Below are positions 32,388-43,639 of a stretch of DNA of 64,000 bases, piece after piece. The notes below the pieces were generated by a model, which saw only the letters and a list, made by a program, of their open reading frames with translations, made no database searches and was not told the DNA's origin. Numbering within the stretch: the first letter of the stretch is position 1; every line of letters begins with the position of its first letter. The stretch lies in assembly GCA_030272585.1 (NCBI GenBank), contig BSYQ01000005.1, positions 62,001-126,000 on the forward strand. Reading direction: 5' to 3'. The position numbers were made by a program, and so were the translations under genes. The stretch is from Bryopsis sp. KO-2023. Taxonomy: Eukaryota > Chlorophyta > Ulvophyceae > Bryopsidales > Bryopsidaceae.

Positions 32388-34243
32388 ATGTGTCCAACCA
32401 GCAGCTTTCTGCTTGCAACGACCCACCATGCAACCCATTCGTGTTGGCGATCTGCGATAACCTTTGAGATCTGCGTCGTGGCGATGGAGGTCGTCAATGG
32501 GGGAATTGTTACACGTTCTTCTGCCCGGGCAAAGCAACTTTGCGACATCGTGGCTCGTTTCTCGAATGCCTGCGAATTATCTGCTGAACAGGTAGCGCGT
32601 TCGATCTAGATTGATCGTGGGCGGTTCTCTCGATGATCCAGACGATGTTGGTTGCATTTGTAAGAGTCACAATCTAACCAACATCAGGTGGCTTTGTTGC
32701 TTTGTTCAGGTTTCTACCAAATTGGCTGCAGTCCTCATTGCACTTTTCCAGGTCAGTTTCTGACCAGGTCTAATCGCAATCATGCCAACCCATTTCGAAA
32801 TAATAAACTTCTGGAGATCAGTTGGAGTTTCGGGGAAAAAAGCCCAACGAAGGCAAAACAAAACTATTTCAGGAAGTGAGCATATCCTGAAAATCGATGC
32901 TTGATTGTCTGTTGGGTGGCTGTGGAATCTCCCCAAGTCGAGTTGATATTCCTACTGCCGAGTATTGCTAATAATTACATGATTTTCAGGATAGTTCTGG
33001 AGATATCAGAGTGTGGTTGAATGAGCGCTCCAAATCTGTGTCGACTCACAAAGGTGACTGGAAAACCACACACACATGAGACTGGCCGAGAAATTTCGGA
33101 CCGTTGTTTCGGACTGCAGTGTGAAAACGTATGAAAGGATTAGTCATCCACAGCTCATCACACTGCCAAACAGAAGTCTTAGTCCAATTCTTCACCGATC
33201 GGTTTCAGCAAAGGTTTCTTCATAAGACTCAGTTTCTGAGAATAAATGAATATTGTTGCGGGGGGATGTATGTTAACTTCATAAATTTGGGTGCAGGGGA
33301 AGTCTGTTTGCCTGGAGGTCGAAAAGATAAAGATGATACAGATGAAATCCACACAGCTCTACGAGAAGCCCACGAAGAGGTTGAGGGCTATATATTTCCG
33401 CGTCTAGGAACTCTCTGGTGCATTCACTGCAACAATGAACTGAACAAAAGACCTCAACCAGCAGCACTTTTTGTGTCCATGTTGCTGATTTTCACAAGGA
33501 TGGCTTTTTAGAAAAAAAATGTTTTCTTATTTTGGATGGATATTTCTCCCAGATAGGCCTACCGCCAGAGGATGTGAACGTGATTGGTAAATTTCGACCC
33601 ATTCTGTCGAAGCATCACTTGTCAGTCACACCAGTGATCAGTCTGGTGTCTAAAGAGTTCCAGCCAATGCTCAACGTTGAGGAAGTTTCAGCAGCATTTC
33701 ATATACCGTTGAAAAGCTTTCTGGTGGAAAAAAATCACTTTCATGAAGACATGGAGTGGAACGATTTCAAGTATAGGTTGCATTTCTTCGAGCATGAGGG
33801 GTTCAGAATTTGGGGTTTGACAGCCACCATATTGATACAGGTGAGCATCGAACAAACCTCACCTGTTTTTTCCTCTCGTCGTGATTTTCATGCTTTATGT
33901 CACATTTTTTTCTCTCGAATGATGAGTAGAAGAATGACTGGTTGATGTGTCCAGGTTGCTAAAATTGCTTTTGACACAGCTCCTGAGTTTGATGAGTTTG
34001 GACCGGGGGGAAATTACTGGGATGTGTGTTCAGAAGGTGGGCAAATGCTGATCCGTTCTCAAAATGAAAAGACACCTTCTCTCTGAGGTTTTTCTCATTT
34101 TTTTAAAGCACCCATTAAAACAGACACAGGGGCCTATTTTTTTCTTATCTTTTCCTCTCTTTTCGATCTGTTGTAAAGCTTTGTACATTGAAACACTGGA
34201 GGTCAGTCACAAGGTTGCTGTGGTCTTGGAGGATGCGGGTTGA
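32388..34243 (+). CDS. Nudix hydrolase, CoA-diphosphatase (NUDT7/8, plant NUDT11/15/22) type
   Basis: Hydrolyses the diphosphate of CoA or a related nucleotide. Seven exons: 32388-32591, 32710-32751, 32990-33053, 33297-33379, 33553-33840, 33955-34036 and 34179-34243; phases all agree, 275 residues. The first ATG (32388) gives an N-terminal extension that could be an organelle signal; a second at 32484 gives MEVVNGGIVTRSS. The core reads KLAAVLIALFQ, DIRVWLNERSKSVSTH, then GEVCLPGGRKDKDDTDEIHT and ALREAHEEIGLPPEDV. This is the Nudix box with the CoA-type PGG-x-D-x-x-D lead. Next come FRPILSKHHLSVTPVISLV and a WGLTATIL motif. The Nudix Glu residues (REAHEE) are intact, so it should be active. 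The second exon is only 42 bases. It converges with the CbbY gene. Substrate and compartment are inferred. Confidence 0.9.
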
Positions 34244-34739
34244 TGTAAACATCTGTTTTTCCTGGATTTCTAAAGTCCTTCAAAAGATAACCACGGAACA
34301 TGCACATTTACTGTGGGTCGGTTCCAGTGAACAGACACCGATCCAATACCTATCACTAGGGTCTTGCTTGCAGACGTCTGGAAGACGGTGAGAAATTGAC
34401 TAGCAAGTTTATGCCCCAAAATAATCACCAGCTATGATCTTGCTGTGTTATGAAAGGGCATAACGCCGCATAACATGTTTTGAACACAACATGTACACAA
34501 GTATGACATCACTAACTTTCTCAAGGGAGTGGTGGTAGTTGTGGTTGTAATTTGGCTCAAAGATCAACTTAGCAGCAAAGGAATAAATGGCAAAAATCCC
34601 ACAAGAAAATACCAACGCAACAATCGCTGGACACCCCAAAACAAATCCCAACCAAGCCATCGACTCAAAACACATAAGGCCAGAATGAGATAAGGAACAG
34701 CTTCTTAAAAAAGATATTCAACATTAAATGGTGGAGAAA
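34244..34739. other. convergent 3' region between Nudix and CbbY
   Basis: No gene supported. A 75-codon hydrophobic frame on the minus strand (34448-34675) has no splice or family support, and I leave it out. Confidence 0.5.
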
Positions 34740-37314
34740 TCAGAAGGGGGCATCTTTCAAAGAAAACTGCTCGTTGGGGGCGTCCCCAATGCAATCGTAA
34801 ATGCCATCGGCGGACTCAAAATTCTCTCCAGTGGTGTAACTGCTCTTTGTCACGAAGCATCTGCACAAACCATGAAATTCTCCTCTTTTCAATATGATCT
34901 ACAGATGTCTGTCACAAAATGCCACGATCAGGCTTCAAACAAAATCCCAACAAACAAAAAAGTTGGCAGTAATATCAACAGCCAAGCTATATGTAACGAA
35001 TTTTACGTGATTTGACTTGGCAGTGATTCCATCCCATTAGTAAGGCTGGTTCAAAAGTTCAATGTTTTCTCATCTTTTTAGTATTCAATATTGAAATCAA
35101 TCCAATTGTTGGCGGCACAAATAAAATGGCAAAAAGAAGGATATCATATTAGCGATGTCTTTTTGTCCCTGGGGAGCTCACTTCATGCCAGCAGCTTTAG
35201 CAGCTTGGAGTCCAATTTTGCTGTCCTCGATAACAAGGCATCTACAATCACAGCCATTAGTAGTTTCATTCAAGCGATCAATCCAACAATAGGATTTCCA
35301 ACGCAAAACAAAAAATAGAAATAAAAGAAACGCTAATGAAATCAAAAATCGTCTCGTGAAATATCCACTTCATTTTTGTCCTTGCCTGGCCCCCCAAAAA
35401 GTAAAAACAAATCCCCTCTAAACTTGCTCAGCTGCTACAGTAATTAACACTATTTGTTTCAGCGCACTTCTCTGGATCGACTCCAAGCTCCTTTGCCGCC
35501 AGTTGATAAATATCTGGACTGGGTTTCTTCTTAGGGACGATATCCCCTGCATATACTGGCATCACTTCCGCCACCTCCAGCCCCAACAAAACTTTCACGA
35601 TTGTCGAGACCGCTCTTTCGTTTGATGTACTGCAGACAGCCACTGTAACGCCCTTCTCAATGGCTTCGCCTGACATTAGGATTCAAAAACAATATCAAGA
35701 AAAATTGTCAAACTGCTCCACTCAGAAATTACATCTCTGTGGGAAGAAAATGTGTGTTGCAAAAAAGCTAAAACCTTTTACAGTTATAAAATCACATATA
35801 AAAAACTGAACCGAACTGCAAAATCAATAATTTGCAGTTTGATTCAGTTTTATATGCAGTTTTCATAACAAGTTCTTGGATTGGACATTGACTAACATAA
35901 CCTGGCTTGTACAAGTCTGCATATCAGCAACAAGCTCTTACTGACTACGTCAATGCTCAATACTGTGCAATTTGTGTTTTTTTTGCTGTTACTAAGACTG
36001 GAAAAAATATAAAAATAAAAGATATATAGTTACAGTTGCAGTTATCGATTACAGCTTTCTCTGCAGGACCTTACCTACTAATCGTTTGACTCCAGGTCTC
36101 AAAGGCATCGATCCCGCCTCCACCATTTCCATAAAAATATCAGTTTTCAACAAGTGCAACTCCTTCACAAACGCAGCTCGATCTTCAGGGGTCTGCACAG
36201 ATGCCAACAGAAATTAACACCACGTTCAAACAATGAAACATGGTACATCGATTTAATGAGCAGCATGCATTTCAAACTGGACTGTTGGAAAACCCATGTC
36301 GTTCAACAATGCCTATTCACATTTGAATTTGACTAAAGAAAAAAAAATTAAAAAGTTTAGAAAAAAATAAAAAAAATGGAAATTCAAAGCTATTTCAAAC
36401 CTTGGTTGATTTGAAGGGCTCCTGATCCTCACAGCCCTGAACAAGGCAGCAATTCAAATTGGTCAACCAAACTCAGGAAAGCTGCCTTGCTGCATCCACC
36501 CCTGCTTGTCACGCGACGGCATTTTCTTACTATCTTTGGAATTGCGATTTAACAAAACGCCTGGTCAAAGGAATGAAAAAAGCTCCCAGCAGTCAGGTAA
36601 AAGAAGGATATTTCGTACGCTGAAATACCGCGTCATTCTCTCCTTGCCTCCGCCTGTTTCAAGCAATTCACCGTAGAGTTCTACACCCCACTCATGGTCC
36701 AATCCTGCTTGTACAAGAATTAGGACAATCTTATTATCGAAAAATCTCTACACAACACCCCGAATTTGGACAGAAGCCTGCATATTCAGGGTCAATTTGA
36801 GGTTTTTGTCAGACTTGGGTACCACTGGAGACTACCCATTTAAATCATAATCATTGCAACTACCTCTGCTACAGATGATTCACATCTTTCTTCACAATTA
36901 CCCCCAAAAAACTTTGAATGGAAAGTAAACAGTCGAGCAAAAAGGATGCATGTTGATGTCATTTCTGAATTACATGCAATGAGAATGCAGTCCTTCAAAC
37001 TCCTTTTCTACCCCCCCCCCCCCCAAAAAAAAAAAAAAAAGATTTTTGTCACACTTTCAATTAGTCAGAAATTTCGTGGGTTCACCTTTACGCTTGAAAG
37101 CTTCGTTAAAGGCGACCCTGTGGCCATCCTTCTCGGTATCCACCAGAACACCGTCACAATCAAACAACAGCGCGTCTGGCAAAGCTTGGATTCTTGAGTG
37201 AGAGACTCCCCTCGATCTCGAACCCACGCCGACACCAACGCGCTGAGATCTCTCGCCCAGACCTGCCCTCACGCTACACACTCTGTTCTGACCGAGCGCC
37301 AAGGCAGAGTTCAT
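34740..37314 (-). CDS. CBBY: plastid CbbY-type HAD phosphatase (xylulose-1,5-bisphosphate phosphatase)
   Basis: HAD-family phosphatase that degrades xylulose-1,5-bisphosphate, a misfire product and inhibitor of Rubisco, in the plastid. Seven exons: 37086-37314, 36619-36704, 36401-36436, 36075-36192, 35468-35669, 35182-35241 and 34740-34860; all phases fit, 283 residues. A leader of about 45 residues (MNSALALGQNRVCSVRAG) precedes LPDALLFDCDGVLVDTEKDG, HAD motif I with both Asp. Then come GVELYGELLETGGGKERMT, LRPGVKRLVGEAIEKGVTVA, motif II in VCSTSNERA, the Lys of motif III in PKKKPSPDIY, and motif IV in CLVIEDSKIGLQAAKAAGMK. The end is CFVTKSSYTTGENF. The order and spacing match plant CbbY. 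The 36-base exon encoding GCEDQEPFKSTK replaces a region that is longer in land plants. It is head-to-head with NXD1. Confidence 0.95.
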
Positions 37315-37523
37315 CTCGAGATCGCAGATACGCCAGCGCGAAGAGGAGAAACGCCACCAGATTCGATCTGTTGGATATTGTTCGCGCTTTGGCGGCCACG
37401 TCTATACCACGTGATAGACGATTTGATCTTTTTCGGTGCTTCGCTGGGCATCGGATTCGGGTAAAATCGCTTGTTGGTTGGACAGCGATTGTTTCGCGCA
37501 CGCGCTGAACCTGATTGCACAGG
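37315..37523. promoter_or_regulatory. short divergent promoter, CbbY / NXD1
   Basis: Only 209 bases separate the two start codons of these plastid-function genes. The stretch is CpG-rich for this genome and carries a CACGTG E-box/G-box core near 37407-37412. In plants G-boxes are bound by light-regulated bZIP and bHLH factors; that they act here is an inference. Confidence 0.5.
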
Positions 37524-39981
37524 ATGGGCTATGGGCTTCCCCCCTGGGGCTTCGAAGGCAGGTAATCTTTACCTTGTTTTCAACTCCAGCTTTTTTTTAC
37601 ACTTTCCTCTGAGAAGTAGAGCGCTCCTCCACTGTCGACCAGGGACTCCGAAAGCTTAGTCGGAACTCGAGCTCGTTTTCTTGCAAATTCTGTAGATCTC
37701 AGTCGCTGTGACGGCAGGTGCAAGAAGATCGATCATTGCCCTTCCAATTCTGAATATGAAAGTAATGTTTTTCACACAGGGCGATCTACCAGTTACAGCT
37801 CGTGAAATCCAAAGAGGTGGGAAAAGCGGACCAGGCTCATTTTGCCCTTTGGGGTCGATGTGACGTCTTTCTGACGACCATGATATAGTCTGACAGCTTT
37901 CTTCATGCACTCACGTCATCTAGGCAAGAAAGTACATCCCAGATGATTTGAAGCTGGTAGAGATGTTCGGGTAGGATTGCAGTCTTTGTGCACGCTCAAG
38001 TGAAATTTACAACATCAAAATGCTCGACATCTGCCCTGATCCATCCTCAGAGTCTTTTCCAAATGAGACTGATTCTGGCATTTTCTGTACCCAAGTTTAA
38101 CCTGGAACTCAATGTTTTGTCTGAATAATTTTCTTTGGACTTTCAATGGTTTCTGCAGCTACACACTTGGTGGGTTTTACCTAGCAAGATATACGAACAG
38201 CCCCGTTGGAGTCTTCGACGAGGTAAGCACCCTTCTGTGCATGTGGCTTTCTGGAGTGCTAGGTGGGGTATTTCGAGAAAGAAACAACAGTTGAAAGGAT
38301 TTGTGCTTCTCTCGCAGCTGGTTGTTTTGGGAGGGCTGGTTTGGAATCCACCCACATCGTGTGCATGGGCGGCAAGAGTATACGTCAGCAACAAGTAAGA
38401 AGAATTCCAACGCCAATTGTATTATTGACTCATTCTCACTCTTGTTCTCCATTCTCTTCTTTTAACATGTGCTGTTGCTAGTCTGACTGTTATAAAATTC
38501 AGTGCACTTGCAAAACTGGCATCCAGAAATAGGAAATATGATTTTTTGTGAGTTTATTGAATTGATTCCTGGCGACCAGGGAAGCCCGAAACCATGGGCT
38601 GAAGCATGTCGGGCTTCCATCTCGTTTTGCCAAGTTTCACCTCTTGGACGATTCTGAGGAAGAAACAAACAACGCCAGCACTCAAAAAAACAACAGGGGC
38701 ACATGGTGGAGCCGAGACCAATCCGGTACTATTTTCTTTGATTCTTTCTCTTTTTCTATTCTTTCCAATGTTTTGTTTATGTATGGTTGAAATGTCTGCG
38801 CAGACCAACATCCACCTTACAAGCAATATGATTTTTTGTTTCTTTCTCTCTTGAAAAAATTGGATGCGGTGGGGTAACTTGCACAGGGCTTAGTTATAAC
38901 CCTTTTTTTCTATTGTCTGACTGGAAAAAACAACAAAATCATTATATGCACTGCTGAGAATGAAATATGGCTGTAGCATCATCATCCATGGATTCTGTGA
39001 CCGTGACCAATTTGGAGCGGCGAAGGATTTTCGGCAAGCAGCGTGGGCTGAAGCCCCCTGTGTGCACTTTCGTCATGAAGGAGGAAAAAGGGGGCTGGAA
39101 AGGGCCGAGAATAAAAATGTTCCTGCCCAGTTTCAGGTAATTCTATTCTTCCACTCCTAATGCTTGTTGGAACAAACATCTTCTCCAGCATGACTTCTCC
39201 AGCATGGTATCACTGGGGACTCTCATTGGAGCTCCATCGTTTCCTACGTTTTCATATTGTCTTTTTTTCTACCCGTTGGAAAAAGATGCCTTGCCCACCG
39301 CACATCCACTTTCCTCTTTCATTTGAAAAGTTTTTCTGCTGTGCACCCTGTTTCTTTACCTCACATCCTGACCGGTCGCTTTTTTGCTGTTTGTTTTCCC
39401 AGCGGATGCACCCCTGAGTGTCCGAAAATGGTGAAGTACTCTTTGGAGCTCAACACCAATGTGCGGCCCATTTCATCAGTCCATCTCGAATTACACGACG
39501 ATGAGGATGATGATGTCAATGGCTCCAATGAATTCATGACCAAGGTTCTCAGCGGAAAGCCGGTGCTGTCTCTCTCTTTCGAAAACATGCAGGTGAGATG
39601 CTCATCTTTGTTCCAACCCAAAACAAAGACATGCCATGCATTTTATCTCAATTTGAATTTTCCTGGTTTAAATGCCGAAATTTGGGATTTCTTAATCTGG
39701 GATCTGCAGCATGTAGCCATAATTCGAATTTAAAGTCTGACTTTACAGAAAGTGAATCCGATCAGCTACTGTTGATGTTTTTAATCGCTGAGGGAAAGAA
39801 AATGCTGGCTGGGTGTTTGTTCTGACTTTTTTTGGTGTTGCTGTGTAAGATGCTGGTGGACCCGCCAGAAGAGATGGAGAAATCGGTGGAGACCGTGACT
39901 TCACGAGCTGTGCAGCCTGCTGTAAAAGAAACTCCAGCTTCTTTCAGTTTGTTCGGCTTTCTTCGTCGACGGTCTGCATAG
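37524..39981 (+). CDS. NXD1: NXD1-like protein required for neoxanthin formation
   Basis: Homologue of plant NEOXANTHIN-DEFICIENT 1, needed for neoxanthin synthesis; its biochemical role is unclear and the fold resembles acetoacetate decarboxylase. Nine exons: 37524-37561, 37780-37816, 37924-37970, 38159-38222, 38318-38394, 38580-38725, 38977-39136, 39403-39592 and 39850-39981, all in phase, 296 residues. It starts MGYGLPPWGFEGR, like the plant MGYGKPPWIFKGR, followed by AIYQLQLVKSKE and KYIPDDLKLVEMFG. Then come YTLGGFYLARYTNSPVGVFDE, LVWNPPTSCAWAARVYV, HGLKHVGLPSRFAKF, GPRIKMFLPSFSG and KMVKYSLEL. The C-terminal part has a charged insertion (HDDEDDDVNGSN) and lacks the usual plant ending. 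The first three exons are 37-47 bases. Neoxanthin-making organisms are mainly of the green lineage, which supports the taxonomic call. Confidence 0.93.
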
Positions 39982-40490
39982 CCCATCTTTCTCTTTCATG
40001 TTTCTTAGTTATCGTATCTTCGTTTCTTTTTTTTTTTTTGGAAAAGGCAGCCATTTTTTGCAGAAGGTTTGGCGCTATTTGCTGGCTCTGTGTTGGTTTT
40101 ATTTTCATGCGAGGTAAATATGTTCAGAAGCCTTGTTGTTTCCTACATGCACATTTCCGGACATTTTCATCCAGAAATTAAATTCTGATGTCGGATTCCT
40201 ATACATACTGAACAAACCCCCGTTCCCCCCTCCTCCCTCCCGTTTCTCGAAAAAAGAATAAAGTCACTACTATCAATTGAAGTCAATGAGAATAAATTGA
40301 TCAAGTTGTCCAGGGCTGGGCTTGATTAAAATGGTCGCCGTTGTTGTGTCTGGAATACTTTTTGCCATTCTCCTCTACCAATCGATGCTCTCTTTTCATT
40401 TCCCTTGAGTAAGCCCTGGCAAATCAAAGCATGCAAGACAAAACTTAATTTCATTTCGCTTGGGTTATTTTTCCACAACTGCCGACCAGG
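39982..40490. other. convergent region between NXD1 and the TTL-like gene
   Basis: No gene seen. T-runs, a C-rich stretch near 40218-40238 and the 3' flanks of both genes. Confidence 0.5.
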
Positions 40491-43484
40491 TCACAGACAG
40501 CAGACAATTGCAGCACCAACCATTAATGACTGAGGAAAAGCCTTGCCAGTACCATGAAAAAGATACATTTCACTCTGGGGGCAAAACTTTTTACTTAAAT
40601 AGCTTCCTTTCCAAAACTTATCCACCAGAGCAAAAGGGTGCCCAGAAAGTTGAACCTAGGTTCTTATGGGGTGAAAAATGCAAAGAAAAAAAAAACAGCT
40701 CTTACCTCCTTAACTGAAATTGGGTCTAGTACAATGTCCAAGGTTCGTTCAACTAGCCCCTGAATGATGGGCTTCAATCTGGAGCCGGTTTGTCTGAAGT
40801 CTGGCTCGGCATTGGCTTCCAGCAGCCAGCACTTCCAATCAGCATCCACTGCTCCCACCACAACAAGAAAGAATAAACTGACGCAGAAAAACCTTAAAAA
40901 GCACAAGAAGCAGGGACGGAAAGAGTCCGAAAAATGCCATCTGAGCTTTGACATGATGACCTATTTACTCCACAGATTCTAATGGATCGACTCTGCACTG
41001 TGGGTTTTCTGGTTTATCGTAAGTATGAAACATTCACACAGCTCTTGACACATCCTTGAAACGGCAGCAGCCCCGATTATCATTTTTGTCAGGGGTCTAT
41101 GCAAATCTGAATTATGGGGTTTTCCTGAAACGTAAACAACTGAAACAAACTGAATGTATCTGGTGGTTTTCTGTCTGTGGATAGCTCACCCATGAGGTCA
41201 AATCCAAACAGCTCAAAGCAATTGGGCAGTGTGAAAAACGTCAATTCGCCACTGACAGCTTCAAAGCACTCTCCAATTATTTCATTGATGGCTTTGGACA
41301 AATTTTCCACCTTCCCTGCAGCTTCTCCCTCAGATATGTGCCCATCTCTAGCAAGCTCCTAATCAAACACCAATCGATTTTTTCCCGTTGCATACAAACC
41401 AAAATATAGAGACAATGGGAAAACTGGGCTAAGAATTTTTTTTCCAATGGCGTTTTCGAAAGAGCCAAAGACAATGAAACAGGGTTGCAACTTCAAAAGC
41501 TCACACACTGATCCAACTCTGAAAATAATAATGTACCTTGGCATTTTGTTTGAACACCCACTGTTACAGGGTCATCCTTACAATTCCGTGAATAATTTTA
41601 TACAAAGCAAACATAAACAAATACAGCCCTCTTTTCAGACAATGGATGCTAGACCCTTTGACTGACATACAAGAAATTTTTCGAGGGGGTCACGGGGACG
41701 GACAAACCACATTCTTGGGGTCAGACCTTGGGAAGCTCAGACAGCAAATGGACAACGTCTTTTTCATCCGAGGTGGAATTCTCCTCCGCTTCTGTCTGTC
41801 GACATGTGTTTGTCAAATGGGAGCCCAAATTTTCCAGATCGCCCAGTTTTGAATCATACTTAGAGCCTGTATAAAACCCACAACAGCAACATTATTATTA
41901 CTATTTTCAATAAAACTAATGTGGAATTCACAGCTCAGTATTTTGTTTGGAAATGAACCCAGTGATGTAAAACCAGAAGCAAAAAAAAACAAAAATCTTC
42001 CAAAAAAATACGAAACTCACCGGCAGACAGCACAAGAACTTCGCTGAATACGTACACTGTCAGACTCCCCACACACAGAGCATAAGCCCTCAAGTGAAAT
42101 TTCCGATCGTGGAGTAGAAGCGGGGGGTGGATGTATCTCTGGACAACCCACTCTCGCATGTCCTCTGCCGCTTCCACAGCTTTGGCCAGAGTGCTGACTC
42201 TATCAAAAACGCATATTGAGAGGCCTTGGTTCGTGATGGAGGGCTTGGCTATCCAAATTTCGGAACCTTCTTTCATGTCCCTCACCTCTTAACAGAAAAA
42301 GTATTGCAGCAAAAACGATTCAGCACAAATTCAAGTGGTAGAGTGCCAAAAGAAAAAATCAGCGGAAAGCAGCGGGAAGCAGCGGAAAGGGAATATTTTG
42401 CCTTTTTTAGTCTCGAAAAAATTTGAACACAGTGGCAAAAAACAACAAACAAAGTCGGTAGGATGATCTGTCTGACATTTCTGAGGTGAGCAATTTTTCT
42501 CGCCAAAACCAATATTCCTTCATTTATTTATTTGTTTATTAATTTGTATTATTATTTCCAAAAATTGCTCACCTCGGGAATCTCACACAGAGCCTCTTCC
42601 AGATATTCTGGGTCATCCACATCCATAATGTAAGACTCTGGAACGCTTTTGGCTATCCATCCGTTTGGCCTTTTGGCAGCCCATTTCTTCATGTTGTGTG
42701 CAAGATGAGCTTTCCTGATCAAGCCCTTTCGAATGCAATAACAGCTGGCCCAGATATTTCCCCTGTTGTTCAGAAAACCATCCATAATTAAATTTCGAAC
42801 TCTTTTTTTTTTTTCCCTTGTTACTCTCAAAATGTATTGCATCGAGGATGTAATAAATACAGTGTTCAAAAGAGAGCAATGGTACCCCCAGAAAATCGTT
42901 TCAAAAAACTGTAACTTGAAAGTGGCGCTATTTTTGGCCTGCTGGGATTGGTTTCTTCTTTCTTGTTTGGAGAAGTATTTACACATTTTCAATCTTTATT
43001 TTCTCAAAACTGGCAGAATTTTTTTCCCAGAGAAAACAGAATTTTTCAGACTTACTCATCAACGGCGGACCAATCGATCCTCTCATATTCTGACCATAGA
43101 AATCGATCATCCCTTGCACATGGAATCTGCTCATCAAACGAATGCTCAAAATCTGAGAAGGATCTGGAAGCAACTTTCCATTCTGGCCTCCGACTGAAAC
43201 TAGCCAGGACAAGTTCCCTGAACAAATAAAGAATGAGGGGTTTCTCGTTGAACTCCCAGAATTGCTCCAAGTGAAAAAAACTAAGCTGCTTCGTGTTCCA
43301 TCAACGATTCCAACTTGCGAGAAGAAACGGATCTTTGGTTGTTCGAGGCTGCATTTCGGCGGCGTGAAACCTGATCTCACCGGGTGTAGTCGCAGTCCAG
43401 GTCCACAACTGCTTTCAGAGTTTCTAAAGACGGCGGTGGGCTTTTCCGCGCGTTGGTCGAGCAGCTGCGCTCATCCCACCACAT
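40491..43484 (-). CDS. tubulin-tyrosine-ligase (TTL) domain protein
   Basis: ATP-grasp ligase family that adds tyrosine, glutamate or glycine to tubulin; a few members have other roles (yeast Pby1). Eight exons: 43381-43484, 43056-43280, 42573-42762, 42021-42285, 41727-41866, 41190-41358, 40706-40848 and 40491-40574, phases consistent, 439 residues. It starts MWWDERSCSTNARK. Visible motifs in order: GNIWASCYCIRKGLIRKA, ESYIMD, EIWIAKPS (the ATP-binding Lys), WVVQRYIHPPLLLHDRKFHL followed by RAYAL, GSHLTNTC, FDLMG and CWLLEANAEPDFRQTG, holding the metal-binding Glu and Asn. All catalytic positions look intact. The ending LLEANAEPDF..TG suggests the Pby1-like or TTL branch rather than the large polyglutamylases. 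The last exon (27 residues) is the least certain. It is head-to-head with the uS15 gene. If the target is tubulin, this fits a flagellate life stage, but the sequence does not prove it. Confidence 0.88.
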
Positions 43485-43639
43485 TTTTGCGTCTGCTGGC
43501 GTTGGAACTGCATCGCGCCAGAAACCCACCTTTCTAACCGAAGAACTGCTTTAGTCATATCTTAGTCATCCACAGTACATTCAAAAGTTGTTTTCTGCAG
43601 TTGTTGGGGCATCGCTTGCTTGCGCGCGTCGAGAGGACG
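43485..43639. promoter_or_regulatory. very short divergent promoter, TTL-like / uS15
   Basis: Only 155 bases between start codons, the tightest of the five divergent pairs. No TATA box is obvious. Confidence 0.45.

Noticed and set aside
33131..33511. Continuous 126-codon frame through the Nudix box
   Set aside because: The part before 33297 is intron read-through; the spliced exons 32710-32751 and 32990-33053 give the proper conserved Nudix N-terminus.
34448..34675. 75-codon hydrophobic minus-strand frame
   Set aside because: Lies after the CbbY stop in its 3' flank. No splice connection or family support.
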